Assembly: GCF_002848345.1 (NCBI RefSeq)
Contig: NZ_CP025429.1
Location: 1,302,001-1,366,000 of the forward strand
Direction: 5' to 3'
DNA: 64,000 nucleotides
DNA from: Chromobacterium sp. ATCC 53434
Lineage (GTDB): Bacteria > Pseudomonadota > Gammaproteobacteria > Burkholderiales > Chromobacteriaceae
Of this stretch, positions 27,571 to 36,444 are shown piece by piece; the stretch's first letter is position 1, and every line of letters begins with the position of its first letter. A program made the translations under genes and the position numbers. The notes beneath the pieces were generated by a model, which had not been told where the DNA came from, did not search any database, and saw nothing but the letters and a program-made list of their open reading frames with translations.

Positions 27571-30368
27571 CGCCCGCCCACGCCGCCTTCCTCGACGATC
27601 TGCGCCGGGCGATGCCGGCATCGCGCATTTTCACCGACCCGCTGTCGACGCTGGCCTACGGCACCGACGCCAGTTGCTACCGCCTGCAACCGCAGATCGT
27701 CGCCCGGGTAGACAGCGAGACCGAGGTGGGCGATCTGCTGCGGCTGGCCCGGCGGCACCGCGTCGCCGTCACTTTCCGCGCGGCCGGCACCAGCCTGTCG
27801 GGCCAGGCGGTGTCGGACTCGGTGCTGGCGCTGCTCGGCGACGGCTTCAACCGGGGCGAGGTGCTGGACGGCGGCGCGCGCATCCGGCTGGGGCCCGGCA
27901 TGATAGGCGCGCACGCCAATGCGATGCTGGCGCCGTACGGACGCAAGCTCGGACCCGATCCGGCGTCGATAGACACCGCCAAGATAGGCGGCATCGCCGC
28001 CAACAACTCCAGCGGCATGTGCTGCGGCACCCGCGACAACAGCTATCACACAATGCAGGCGATACGGCTGATGCTGGTCGACGGCACGGTGCTGGACAGC
28101 GCCGATCCGGCCAGCGTGGCGGCGTTTCGCCACTCGCACGCCGGCCTGCTGGGCGCGCTGGCGCAACTGTCGGGCGAGCTGGCCGGCGACGTCGAGCTGG
28201 CCGCCAGGGTCAGGCGCAAGTACCGCTTGAAGAACACCACCGGCTACGGCATCAACGCCTTGCTGGATTTCGCCGATCCGCTGGAGATGCTGACTCATCT
28301 GCTGATCGGCTCCGAGGGCACGCTGGGCTTCATCGCCGAAATCACCTTCCACGCGGTGGTCGAGCATCCGCACAAGGCGTCGGCGCTGGTTTGCTTCGAC
28401 GATCTGCGGCACTGCTGCCGCGCGGTGTCGGCGCTGGGCGAGGCGAGGGCGCGCCACGGCGTGTCGGCGGTGGAGCTGATAGACAGCCGCAGCCTGCGCG
28501 CGGTGCAGGGCAAGCCGGAACTGCCGGACTTCCTGCGCCGGCCGGTGGGGCCGAACAGCGCCTGTCTGCTGATCGAGCTGCGCGCCGGCGGCGCGGCGCA
28601 GCTGGACGAGCATGTCGAGGCGATATCGGGCCTGTTGGCCGGCTTCGAGCCGCAGCTGTCCAGCGGCTTCAGCCGCGACGCGGGCGTGTGCGCCGGCTAT
28701 TGGGCGCTGCGCAAGGGCCTGTTCCCGGCGGTGGGCGCCGCGCGGCGGACCGGGACGACGGTGGTCATCGAGGACGTGGCCTTCCCGGTCCCGCGGCTGG
28801 CCGACGGCGTCGCCGGGCTGACCGCGCTGTTCGATCGGCATGGCTACGACGAGGCGCTGCTGTTCGGCCACGCGCTGGACGGCAATCTGCACTTCGTGTT
28901 CGCGCCCGGCTTCGACAGTCCGGCCGAGGTGGCGCGTTACGCCGCCTTCATGCAGGACGTCAGCGACCTGGTGGCCGGCGAGTACGACGGCTCGCTGAAG
29001 GCCGAGCACGGCACCGGCCGCAATGTCGCGCCCTTCGTCCGCCAGGAGTGGGGCGACGCGGCGTGGAACATCATGCGCCGCATCAAGGCGCTGTTCGATC
29101 CGGACGGCCTGCTGAACCCCGACGTCATCATCACCGACAACGACAGGCTGCACCTGGAGAACCTGAAGCTCATGCCGGCCGCCGACGACATCGTCGACCG
29201 CTGCACCGAGTGCGGCTTCTGCGAGTCGGCCTGTCCGTCGCACGGCCTGACGCTGAGCCCGCGCCAGCGCATCGCGGTCTGGCGCCGCATCCGCCAGCTG
29301 GAGCGGGACGGCGGCGGCGAGGCGGAGCTGGCGGCGCTGCAATCCGGCTACCGCTACCGCGCGATAGCCACCTGCGCCGCCACCGGCATGTGCGCGACGC
29401 GTTGCCCGGTCGGCGTCGATACCGGCCAGCTGATGCAGCGGCTGCGGGGGCCATCCCGGCATCCCGGCCTGGCCCGCTTCGCCGCCCGGCATATGGCGTC
29501 GATGACGGCGGCGGTCCGGACCGGTTTGAGGCTGGCGCATCTGGCCGGCGGGCGCGGGACCATCCCGCTGATCCCGGTCGCCTTGCCCCGCGCCGCCGCG
29601 CCGTTGCCGGCGCCGGGCGGCGACGGCGAGCCGGTGGTGTTGCTGGTCAGCTGCGTCAACCGCGCGCTGGCCGATGGCGACGACGGACAGTCCTCGGCGT
29701 TCCACACGGTCAATCTGCTGCGCCGAGCCGGTTTCGCCCCGGTTTATCCTCCGGGCCACGACGGTCTGTGCTGCGGCCAGCCGTTCGCCTCGGCCAATGC
29801 CGCCGAGGCGCTGGCCGTCAGCGGGCGCGCGCTGAACGCCGCGCTGTTGCGGGCCAGCGACGACGGCCGTCATCCGGTCTATCTGGACAATGGCCCGTGC
29901 GCGGCGCGGGTCCTGCAGGCGCAGCGCGACGGCCTGCTCGACGCCCGGCTTCAGCTGGGCGAGGCCGCCGGCTTTCTCGCCGAACGTGTCCTGCCCAGGC
30001 TGACGATACGGCGGCGGCGGCCGGAATTGGCGCTGCACATCCCCTGCAGCGTCACCGCTATCGGCGCGGCCGGCCATCTGCGGCGGCTGGCCGCCAGCTG
30101 CTGCGAGCGGCTGACGGTGCCGGACATCGCCTGCTGCGGCTTTGCCGGCGTCAAAGGCTTCACGGCGCCGGAATTGAACGCGCATAGCCTGAGGCGGCTG
30201 GCGCCGGCCTTGCCGGCGGCCTGCCGGCACGGCGTGTCGATGAGCCGCAGCTGCCAGATCGGCCTGAGCGAGCACGGCGGCATCGCCTACCGCGGCATCG
30301 AGGCGTTGCTGGACGCCTGCAGCGGCGAGGAGTCGGAATCGTCTGCTTACCGATGGTTATTAGATTAG
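27567..30368 (+). CDS. FAD- and iron-sulfur-containing D-lactate dehydrogenase (Dld-II/YdiJ type)
   Basis: A 933-residue respiratory D-lactate dehydrogenase. It has an FAD-binding type 4 domain (about 20-260; TSLSGQAVSD and GPDPASIDTAKIGGIAANNS are typical), an FAD-oxidase C-terminal domain (about 265-540), 4Fe-4S motifs CTECGFCESACP near 545 and CATRCPVGVDTG near 607, and C-terminal CCG motifs (GLCCGQPF, IACCGFAGVKG). This is the arrangement described for Dld-II, found next to lldEFG in Shewanella. With lutABC it lets the cell use both lactate enantiomers under one operator. Confidence 0.92.
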   Translation: MTPAHAAFLDDLRRAMPASRIFTDPLSTLAYGTDASCYRLQPQIVARVDSETEVGDLLRLARRHRVAVTFRAAGTSLSGQAVSDSVLALLGDGFNRGEVLDGGARIRLGPGMIGAHANAMLAPYGRKLGPDPASIDTAKIGGIAANNSSGMCCGTRDNSYHTMQAIRLMLVDGTVLDSADPASVAAFRHSHAGLLGALAQLSGELAGDVELAARVRRKYRLKNTTGYGINALLDFADPLEMLTHLLIGSEGTLGFIAEITFHAVVEHPHKASALVCFDDLRHCCRAVSALGEARARHGVSAVELIDSRSLRAVQGKPELPDFLRRPVGPNSACLLIELRAGGAAQLDEHVEAISGLLAGFEPQLSSGFSRDAGVCAGYWALRKGLFPAVGAARRTGTTVVIEDVAFPVPRLADGVAGLTALFDRHGYDEALLFGHALDGNLHFVFAPGFDSPAEVARYAAFMQDVSDLVAGEYDGSLKAEHGTGRNVAPFVRQEWGDAAWNIMRRIKALFDPDGLLNPDVIITDNDRLHLENLKLMPAADDIVDRCTECGFCESACPSHGLTLSPRQRIAVWRRIRQLERDGGGEAELAALQSGYRYRAIATCAATGMCATRCPVGVDTGQLMQRLRGPSRHPGLARFAARHMASMTAAVRTGLRLAHLAGGRGTIPLIPVALPRAAAPLPAPGGDGEPVVLLVSCVNRALADGDDGQSSAFHTVNLLRRAGFAPVYPPGHDGLCCGQPFASANAAEALAVSGRALNAALLRASDDGRHPVYLDNGPCAARVLQAQRDGLLDARLQLGEAAGFLAERVLPRLTIRRRRPELALHIPCSVTAIGAAGHLRRLAASCCERLTVPDIACCGFAGVKGFTAPELNAHSLRRLAPALPAACRHGVSMSRSCQIGLSEHGGIAYRGIEALLDACSGEESESSAYRWLLD

Positions 30369-30433
30369 ACAGAACGATTTCGTATCTGCTGATAGCCAAT
30401 CGTTATAATGGGGCCAGTTCTGGGAGAGCCTCT

Positions 30434-31324
30434 GTGTACAAATATCTGGAAGATTTCGTCGGCGGCACGCCGCTGGTCAGGCTGAAGCGTCTGCCGGCCG
30501 GCAATGGCAATGTGGTGTTGCTGAAGCTGGAGGGCAACAATCCGGCCGGCTCGGTCAAGGACAGGCCGGCGCTGTCGATGATACGGCGCGCCGAGCGGCG
30601 CGGCGACATCCGGCCCGGCGACACGCTGATCGAGCCCACCAGCGGCAACACCGGCATCGCGCTGGCGATGGCGGCGGCGATGATGGGCTACCGAATGGTG
30701 CTGATCATGCCGGAAAACTCCAGCGCCGAGCGGGTGCAGGCGATGCGCGCCTACGGCGCCGAGGTGATTCTGACGCCGGCCGCCGGTTCGATGCCGGCGG
30801 CGATAGACCTGGCGCGCAGCATGGAGGCGGCCGGCCAGGGCCGCATCCTGGACCAGTTCGCCAATCCGGACAATCCGCAGGCGCATTACGAGACCACTGG
30901 TCCGGAAATCTGGGCCGACACCGGAGGCGGCATCACCCATTTCGTCTCCAGCATGGGCACGACCGGCACCATCATGGGCACAGGCCGCTTTCTGAAGGAA
31001 AGAAATGCGGAAATCCGCGTCATCGGCGTCCATCCGGAGCCGGGCAGCCAGATCGCCGGCATCCGCAAGTGGGAAGACCCATATGTGCCGAAAATCTGCG
31101 ATTTCTCGCGGATAGACGAAATCCAGCAGGTGGGCCAGCGGGAGGCCGAGGACACCGCGCGGCTGCTGGCGCGACACGAGGGCATACTGGCCGGGCCGTC
31201 GTCAGGCGGCGCGCTGGCGGTGGCCTTGCGGCTGGACGCCCAGCTGAGGGGCGCGGTCATCGTGTCCGTGGTTTGCGACCGCGGCGACCGCTATCTGTCC
31301 ACCGGATTGTTCGACCAGGCTTGA
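30434..31324 (+). CDS. cysM: cysteine synthase B (O-acetylserine sulfhydrylase B)
   Basis: PLP enzyme making cysteine from O-acetylserine and sulfide or thiosulfate. In 296 residues the PLP lysine is K42 in NPAGSVKDRPA, the substrate loop is PTSGNTGIALA and the phosphate-binding loop is SMGTTGTIMGTGR. The start is GTG at 30434 with GGGAGAG six bases upstream; the upstream ATG at 30353 is inside dld. A TATAAT at 30404-30409 may be its -10 element, but I see no good -35. Confidence 0.93.
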   Translation: MYKYLEDFVGGTPLVRLKRLPAGNGNVVLLKLEGNNPAGSVKDRPALSMIRRAERRGDIRPGDTLIEPTSGNTGIALAMAAAMMGYRMVLIMPENSSAERVQAMRAYGAEVILTPAAGSMPAAIDLARSMEAAGQGRILDQFANPDNPQAHYETTGPEIWADTGGGITHFVSSMGTTGTIMGTGRFLKERNAEIRVIGVHPEPGSQIAGIRKWEDPYVPKICDFSRIDEIQQVGQREAEDTARLLARHEGILAGPSSGGALAVALRLDAQLRGAVIVSVVCDRGDRYLSTGLFDQA

Positions 31325-31401
31325 CGCCGTGTCGTCCGCCGCCTGCTTGGCAGCGGGCGGTTTGACGATTAGCATGGCATTTTGTTGAAAGATACGCCGA
31401 T

Positions 31402-32013
31402 ATGCTGCAACTTTATGTCGATCAGGGTTTTCTCAGTCCGTATGCGATGGCCGTCTTCGTCGCGCTGAGCGAGAAGGGGTTGCCCTTCGACGTGCGGACT
31501 CGCGACCTGGGCCACGGCGAACAGTTCGAACCGGCCTACCGCGAGCAGTCGCTGACCTCCCGCGTGCCGACGCTGCTGGACGGTGCCTTCTCGCTCAGCG
31601 AATCGTCGGCCATCATCGAATATCTGGACGAGGCCTATCCCGCCACGGTCCGCGCGTTGCCGGCGGCGCTGAAGGCCCGCGCCCGCGCCCGTCAGCTGCA
31701 GGCCTGGTTGCGCAGTGACCTGCTGGCGCTGCGCAACGAGCGCAGCACCGAGACGGTGTTCGGCCGCCAAGCGGCCGCGCCCTTGGGCGAGGCGGCGCGC
31801 GCGGCGGCGGACAAGCTGATCGCGGTGGCCGAGGCGGTGGTGCCGGCCGATGGCGGCGAGCTGTTCGGCGACTGGTGCGTGGTGGACGCCGAGCTGGCGC
31901 TGCTGCTGAAGCGCCTGACGGCGGACGAACTGCCGCCGCGGCTGGCCGCTTACGCCGAGCGGCAGTGGCGGCGGCCGTCGCTGGCCGACTGGCGCGCCAG
32001 ACAGATTCGCTGA
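31402..32013 (+). CDS. glutathione S-transferase family protein (YfcF-like)
   Basis: A 203-residue GST with an N-terminal thioredoxin fold (residues 1-80; RVPTLLDGAFSLSESSAIIEYL holds the cis-Pro and the glutathione-binding SES) and an all-helical C-terminal domain. It resembles YfcF/YliJ-type enzymes implicated in peroxide protection. The substrate is unknown. It appears monocistronic, about 80 bases after cysM. Confidence 0.85.
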   Translation: MLQLYVDQGFLSPYAMAVFVALSEKGLPFDVRTRDLGHGEQFEPAYREQSLTSRVPTLLDGAFSLSESSAIIEYLDEAYPATVRALPAALKARARARQLQAWLRSDLLALRNERSTETVFGRQAAAPLGEAARAAADKLIAVAEAVVPADGGELFGDWCVVDAELALLLKRLTADELPPRLAAYAERQWRRPSLADWRARQIR

Positions 32014-32064
32014 GCCGGTTTCGCCCGCTCTATACTGCGGGAAAGAAGGCAGGGGACGGGGACG

Positions 32065-32847
32065 ATGAGTGTCAGGAGAATGGGCTTCAGATTGTGGGCC
32101 GCCCTGTTGCTGGCTTGCGCCGGCGCGCCGGCGGACGCGGCGGCGCGCGATCTGTATTTCGTCACCCAGCTGTTTCCCCCGTTCATCACCGAAGGCGCCG
32201 GCGGCAAGCTGGATGGCGCGATGATCGTCATTCTGCGCGAGGCCTGCCGGCGGGCCGACTGGAACTGCACCGTCCAGGCCATGGTATGGAAACGGGCTTT
32301 GCTGACCATCAGTCAAGGTGGCGCCGACGGCCTGGTGCTGGCGCAGGACGCGCCGGAACGGCGCGCGGTGATGGAGCTGTCCAAACCGGTGCTGGCCAGT
32401 AGCTACGGCCTGTATGCGAAAAACGGCAGCGCTCTGCGCTACCGCGGACCGAGCGATCTCGCCGGCCGGACCGTAGCGGTGTACGGCCCGTCGCTGTCGC
32501 AGGCCAATAGCGAGCGGCTGATACAGGGCGTGCCCGGCGCGAGGCTGGCGGTGGAGCCGGATCCAGAGACGGTACTGCGCAAGATGGCGGCCGGCCGTTA
32601 CGGCGGCGAGGCGGTGGCGTTTTCCAACGACGACGTCGCGCGCTACTGGATGCGGCGGGACGGTCTGGCCAATCTGAACAAGCTGGCCGAGGTCAGGCAG
32701 CTGACCTATCTGTACGGCTTCACCCGCAGCCGGGTGCGGACCGGCATGCTGGAGACCTTCAACCGCGCGCTCGACGACATGTGCCGCGACGGCAGCCTGA
32801 AACGACTGGCGGCGCCGTCCGGCATACGGCTGGCATCCTGCCGCTGA
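32065..32847 (+). CDS. periplasmic solute-binding protein (family 3), orphan
   Basis: A 260-residue protein with a signal peptide (hydrophobic residues 9-21, cleavage near ADAAA) and the two-lobed family 3 solute-binding fold: LYFVTQLFPPFITE at the start of the mature chain, DGLVLAQ, and a second lobe beginning DLAGRTVAVYGPS. Such proteins usually feed amino-acid ABC transporters or sensor domains, but no transporter genes are adjacent. The ligand cannot be predicted. GGGGACGG precedes the ATG. Confidence 0.75.
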   Translation: MSVRRMGFRLWAALLLACAGAPADAAARDLYFVTQLFPPFITEGAGGKLDGAMIVILREACRRADWNCTVQAMVWKRALLTISQGGADGLVLAQDAPERRAVMELSKPVLASSYGLYAKNGSALRYRGPSDLAGRTVAVYGPSLSQANSERLIQGVPGARLAVEPDPETVLRKMAAGRYGGEAVAFSNDDVARYWMRRDGLANLNKLAEVRQLTYLYGFTRSRVRTGMLETFNRALDDMCRDGSLKRLAAPSGIRLASCR

Positions 32848-32926
32848 GCGGGCAAAGCGGTTATCATCTGGGATTCACGCCGCGCCGCGCGAGCGGCGCT
32901 CAACGCAGCGCAGAACAAGCATAGAC

Positions 32927-34090
32927 ATGTCGCAACACACATTCTCCCCGGACGAGAACGTCCACTGCAGCCCCAAGGGCTGGTATCGGATGGCCAGCGA
33001 GAAGCCCGGCTTCATCCACGACGAGGCGCAGGCCGCGGCGATCGAGCAGCTGGACCGGCTGTGGCACGCGCTGGTGGACTTCAAGGCCAAGCGCAACCGC
33101 TTTCTCGGCCGCAGCCTGCGCAGCCCGGACGTGCCGCGCGGCCTGTACTTCTGGGGCGGCGTCGGGCGGGGCAAGAGCTTCCTGATGGACGCCTTCTACG
33201 CCTGCGTGCCGTACCGCAGGAAGCGCCGCATCCATTTCCACAATTTCATGGCGGAAACGCACCGCGAGCTGAAGAAGCTGGCCGGCGGCAAGGATCCGCT
33301 GCTGGCCTACGCCGACCAGATCGCCAAGACGACGCGGCTGCTGTGTTTCGACGAATTCCACGTTTCCGACATCGCCGACGCGATGATACTGGGCCGGCTG
33401 CTGTCGGCGCTGCTGGAGCGCGGTGTGGTCGTGGTGACCACATCGAACTACGCGCCGGACGATCTGTATCCCAACGGCCTGCAACGGCAGAATTTCCTGC
33501 CGACGATAGCGCTGATCAAGCGCGAGATGGACGTGCTGAACGTCGACGGCGGCAATGACTACCGCTTGCGCGAGCTGACGCGCGAGCCGCTGTTCATGGT
33601 GCCGGCCGACGAGGACAGCGAGCGGCGGATGGAGCAGCTGTTCCGCAAGGTCGGCACCGGCGCCGAGCTGCCGCAGAAGTCCATCGCGGTGCTGGGCCGC
33701 GAGATTCCGGTCAGGCGGCTGTCGCCGGGCGTGGCCTGGTTCGATTTCGCCGCGCTGTGCGACGGCCCGCGCGCGCAGACCGACTATCTGGAGATCGCCA
33801 GTGAATTCCACACGGTGTTCGTGTCCGGCATTCCCAGGCTTTCGTCGAAGCAGGCGTCGGTCGCGCGGCGCTTCACCTGGCTGGTCGACGTGTTCTACGA
33901 CAACCGCGTCAAGCTGATCGCCTCGGCCGCCGCCGCGCCCGAGGAAATCTACACCGAGGGTCTGCAGGCCGGCGAATTCTTCCGCACCGCCAGCCGGCTG
34001 ACCGAGATGCAGTCGAAGAGCTATCTGGAGCTGCCGCACCAGTCTATGGCGCAAAGCCACGACCAGCCGCCGCCGGGCGTGGTGTCGTAG
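32927..34090 (+). CDS. zapE: cell division protein ZapE (AFG1-like ATPase)
   Basis: A 387-residue AFG1/ZapE ATPase, associated with the Z ring in E. coli when division is stressed. Walker A is FWGGVGRGKSFLMD (about residues 73-86), Walker B is LLCFDEFHVSD (about 140-150), and VVTTSNYAPDDLYPNGLQR is the sensor 1 region. Length and motifs fit the family. It converges on the mgtC-like gene with only a hairpin-forming gap of 12 bases. Confidence 0.93.
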   Translation: MSQHTFSPDENVHCSPKGWYRMASEKPGFIHDEAQAAAIEQLDRLWHALVDFKAKRNRFLGRSLRSPDVPRGLYFWGGVGRGKSFLMDAFYACVPYRRKRRIHFHNFMAETHRELKKLAGGKDPLLAYADQIAKTTRLLCFDEFHVSDIADAMILGRLLSALLERGVVVVTTSNYAPDDLYPNGLQRQNFLPTIALIKREMDVLNVDGGNDYRLRELTREPLFMVPADEDSERRMEQLFRKVGTGAELPQKSIAVLGREIPVRRLSPGVAWFDFAALCDGPRAQTDYLEIASEFHTVFVSGIPRLSSKQASVARRFTWLVDVFYDNRVKLIASAAAAPEEIYTEGLQAGEFFRTASRLTEMQSKSYLELPHQSMAQSHDQPPPGVVS

Positions 34091-34102
34091 CCGGCGGCGC
34101 GC

Positions 34103-34852
34103 TCAGTTGCGCGCCGGCTGGATGTCCAGTTCCTGGATGTGGTCGGCCGCCATGATGTCGCGCGACAGGTCCACCACGCTGATGAAGGTGCGGCGGTTGC
34201 GCGCCGAGATCATGAAGGTCCAGCGGGTGCCGACCTGGTCGGCCTGTATGCTGACGCTCTCGTCGTGCAGCAACAGGCCGAAGCGTTCCAGCCGCGCCGC
34301 CAGCTTCTCCACCGACCAGTTGTGCGTCGGATCGAGCCGGATGGTGATGAACAGGCTGACCCGGCGCGGCAGGATGTGCTCGATGCGGTTGACCACGACG
34401 ACGAAGGCCATGCACAGCAAGGTCATCGCGATGGCCGCGCCGTAGAAGCCGACGCCGACCAGGATGCCGATCACCGACGACATCCACACCGAGGCGGCCG
34501 AGGTCAGGCCGCTGATGCTCAAGCCCTCCTTCATGATCATGCCGGCGCCGAGAAAACCGATGCCGGTCAGCACGCCCTGCGCCACGCGGGTCATGTCGCC
34601 GTGCACCGTGTCGGGGTTGTGGCCGCCGTACCAGAAGCCGGAATAGCCGATGATGCTGATCGCCGCGGCCGAGGCCATGCAGACCAGGCCGTAGGTGCGC
34701 ATGCCGGCGGCGCGGCCGTTGTACCAGCGTTCGTAACCGAGCAGGCTGCCCAGCAGCAGGCCGCCGAGCAGATTGGCGATCAGCAGCAGATTGACCTCGC
34801 ACTTCGTTCCGCTCCAGTACAGCTCGGTCAGTTGCTGCCAGCTTAGATCCAT
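34103..34852 (-). CDS. MgtC/SapB family membrane protein
   Basis: A 249-residue MgtC-family protein: four or five N-terminal hydrophobic helices (residues 20-165) with the family core LLGYERWYNGRAAGMRTYGLV and TGIGFLGAGMIMKEG, then a C-terminal ACT-like cytosolic domain (about 170-249). MgtC proteins support growth at low Mg2+ and inhibit F1F0 ATP synthase in Salmonella. The start is ATG 34852 with GGGGAGAAAAAC upstream; the longer start at 34972 adds an Arg-rich head and is unlikely. Confidence 0.9.
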   Translation of the reverse strand: MDLSWQQLTELYWSGTKCEVNLLLIANLLGGLLLGSLLGYERWYNGRAAGMRTYGLVCMASAAAISIIGYSGFWYGGHNPDTVHGDMTRVAQGVLTGIGFLGAGMIMKEGLSISGLTSAASVWMSSVIGILVGVGFYGAAIAMTLLCMAFVVVVNRIEHILPRRVSLFITIRLDPTHNWSVEKLAARLERFGLLLHDESVSIQADQVGTRWTFMISARNRRTFISVVDLSRDIMAADHIQELDIQPARN

Positions 34853-35063
34853 GTTTTTCTCCCCGTTTTCAGTGCCTGTTCGCAGGCGCTTGCGGCGTTG
34901 TCGTCGATGCCACGATGATTGCATATCCTGCGGTTTTTCCCCAGCATGGCGTGAGCGGACGCATCGCGGCAATGAATGAACTGGTCAGTATTTCTCCATG
35001 TGAAGCAATGTAGTCTGCTTGCTACATTTTTGTGCGTGCCTCTTTCGGGAAGCGGAAAATATC

Positions 35064-35072
35064 TGTTATAAA
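35064..35072 (+). promoter_or_regulatory. extended -10 promoter of the ribose operon
   Basis: TGTTATAAA matches an extended -10 and lies about 75 bases before rbsK. Just beyond it, around the expected start of transcription, TGATTACGTTTTAG (35080-35093) has a half-site like LacI-family operators. Confidence 0.45.
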
Positions 35073-35148
35073 CTCATGCTGATTACGTTTTAGCTTGTGA
35101 ATTCCAGTTTATGAACCGTGATGTAGCAAAGATACACAAGGGGATGGC

Positions 35149-36039
35149 ATGACTCGGGTGCTGGTGGTTGGCAGTATCAATATGGATCTGGTGGTGTCCG
35201 CCAGGCGCTTGCCGCAGCTGGGCGAAACCTTGCTGGGCGATGGCTTCGCCACCTATCCGGGCGGCAAGGGAGCCAACCAGGCGGTGGCCGCCGCCCGTCT
35301 CGGCGCCGAGGTGGCCTTGCTCGGCTGCGTCGGCGACGACGTCTTCGGCCGCGATCTGCGCGCGCATCTGGCGAGCGAGGGCGTGGATATCGGCGGCGTG
35401 CTGACGGCGGCCGCGCCCACTGGCATCGCCGCCATCACCGTCAGCGGCGGCGACAACGCCATCATGGTCGTGCCCGGCGCCAACCACCAGTTGCTGCCCG
35501 AGCACCTGGACGCCGCCGAGCAGGCCTTCATCGCCGCCGACGTGGTGTTGACCCAGCTGGAGATTCCGCTGGCGACGGTGCGCCGCGCGGCCGAGCTGGC
35601 GGCGCGCCACAAGAAACCGTTATTGCTGAACCCGGCGCCGGCGGTGCCGCTGCCGGAGGAGTTGCTGGAGCGGGTGGCGCTGTTGACGCCGAACGAACAC
35701 GAATTCCTGACCATGCTGGCCCAGCCGGACGCCGATTGGCGCGCGCTGCTGGCCGATCGACCCGGCAAATTGGTGATGACGCACGGCAAGCACGGCGCCT
35801 ATTTCGCGTTGGCGCGCGGCCAGCTGCGCCACCAGCCGGGCATCCAGGTCGAGGCGGTGGACAGCACCGGCGCCGGCGACACCTTCAATGGCGCCTTGGC
35901 GGCCTTTCTGCCGCTGGGGCTGGAGGAGGCGGTGCGCCGCGCCAACGCGGCGGGCGCCTTGGCGGTGACCCGCCCCGGCGCCCAGGGCGGCATGCCGACG
36001 CTGGCCGAGCTGGAGGCGTTCCTGGAGCGCGGCGCATGA
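35149..36039 (+). CDS. rbsK: ribokinase
   Basis: Phosphorylates D-ribose to ribose 5-phosphate in the cytosol. The 296 residues show the PfkB signatures GSINMDLVV near the start, YPGGKGANQAVAAARLGAEV (about residues 42-61) and the catalytic DSTGAGDTFNGALAA (about 240-254). It begins the rbsK-D-A-C-B operon; in E. coli rbsK is instead near the end. AAGGGG precedes the ATG, and the rbsD start overlaps its stop. Confidence 0.96.
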   Translation: MTRVLVVGSINMDLVVSARRLPQLGETLLGDGFATYPGGKGANQAVAAARLGAEVALLGCVGDDVFGRDLRAHLASEGVDIGGVLTAAAPTGIAAITVSGGDNAIMVVPGANHQLLPEHLDAAEQAFIAADVVLTQLEIPLATVRRAAELAARHKKPLLLNPAPAVPLPEELLERVALLTPNEHEFLTMLAQPDADWRALLADRPGKLVMTHGKHGAYFALARGQLRHQPGIQVEAVDSTGAGDTFNGALAAFLPLGLEEAVRRANAAGALAVTRPGAQGGMPTLAELEAFLERGA

Positions 36040-36434
36040 AGAAGCACGGCCATCTGAATCGAGACATCGCCCGCATTCTGGCCTTGATGGGCCATGGCGA
36101 CAGCCTGGTGATCGCCGACTGCGGCCTGCCCATCCCGCCGGGCGTCGAATGCATAGACCTGGCGTTGCAGCTGGGCCGGCCCGGTTTCGACGAGACGCTG
36201 GACAGCATACTCGCCGACTTTCAGTGCGAGCGGGCGGTATTTGCCGTAGAATGCCAAATGCATAACGAGGCGGCGCGGGACAAGGCCGAGGCGCTGGCCC
36301 GCGCCGGCGTGGCGCTGGAGTTCGTCAGCCACGAGGAGCTGAAACGGCGCAGCCATTCGGCGCGCGCGGTGATACGCACCGGCGAGTGCACGCCTTACGC
36401 CAACGCCATCCTGCATTCCGGCGTGATTTTCTAA
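36036..36434 (+). CDS. rbsD: D-ribose pyranase
   Basis: Interconverts pyranose and furanose forms of ribose, supplying the furanose to ribokinase. The 132-residue protein starts MKKHGHLNRDIARILALMGH, with the catalytic histidine region typical of RbsD, and ends with GECTPYANAILHSGVIF. It overlaps rbsK by ATGA and precedes rbsA by 10 bases. Confidence 0.95.
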   Translation: MKKHGHLNRDIARILALMGHGDSLVIADCGLPIPPGVECIDLALQLGRPGFDETLDSILADFQCERAVFAVECQMHNEAARDKAEALARAGVALEFVSHEELKRRSHSARAVIRTGECTPYANAILHSGVIF

Positions 36435-36444
36435 GGGGCCGGAC

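Noticed and set aside
34089..34119. GC-rich hairpin between convergent zapE and mgtC
   Set aside because: Strong pairing but no T-run on either strand, so not called as an intrinsic terminator.
35080..35093. TGATTACGTTTTAG as a firm RbsR or Cra operator
   Set aside because: Only one half resembles LacI-family sites; symmetry around the central CG is poor, so it is mentioned only as a possibility.
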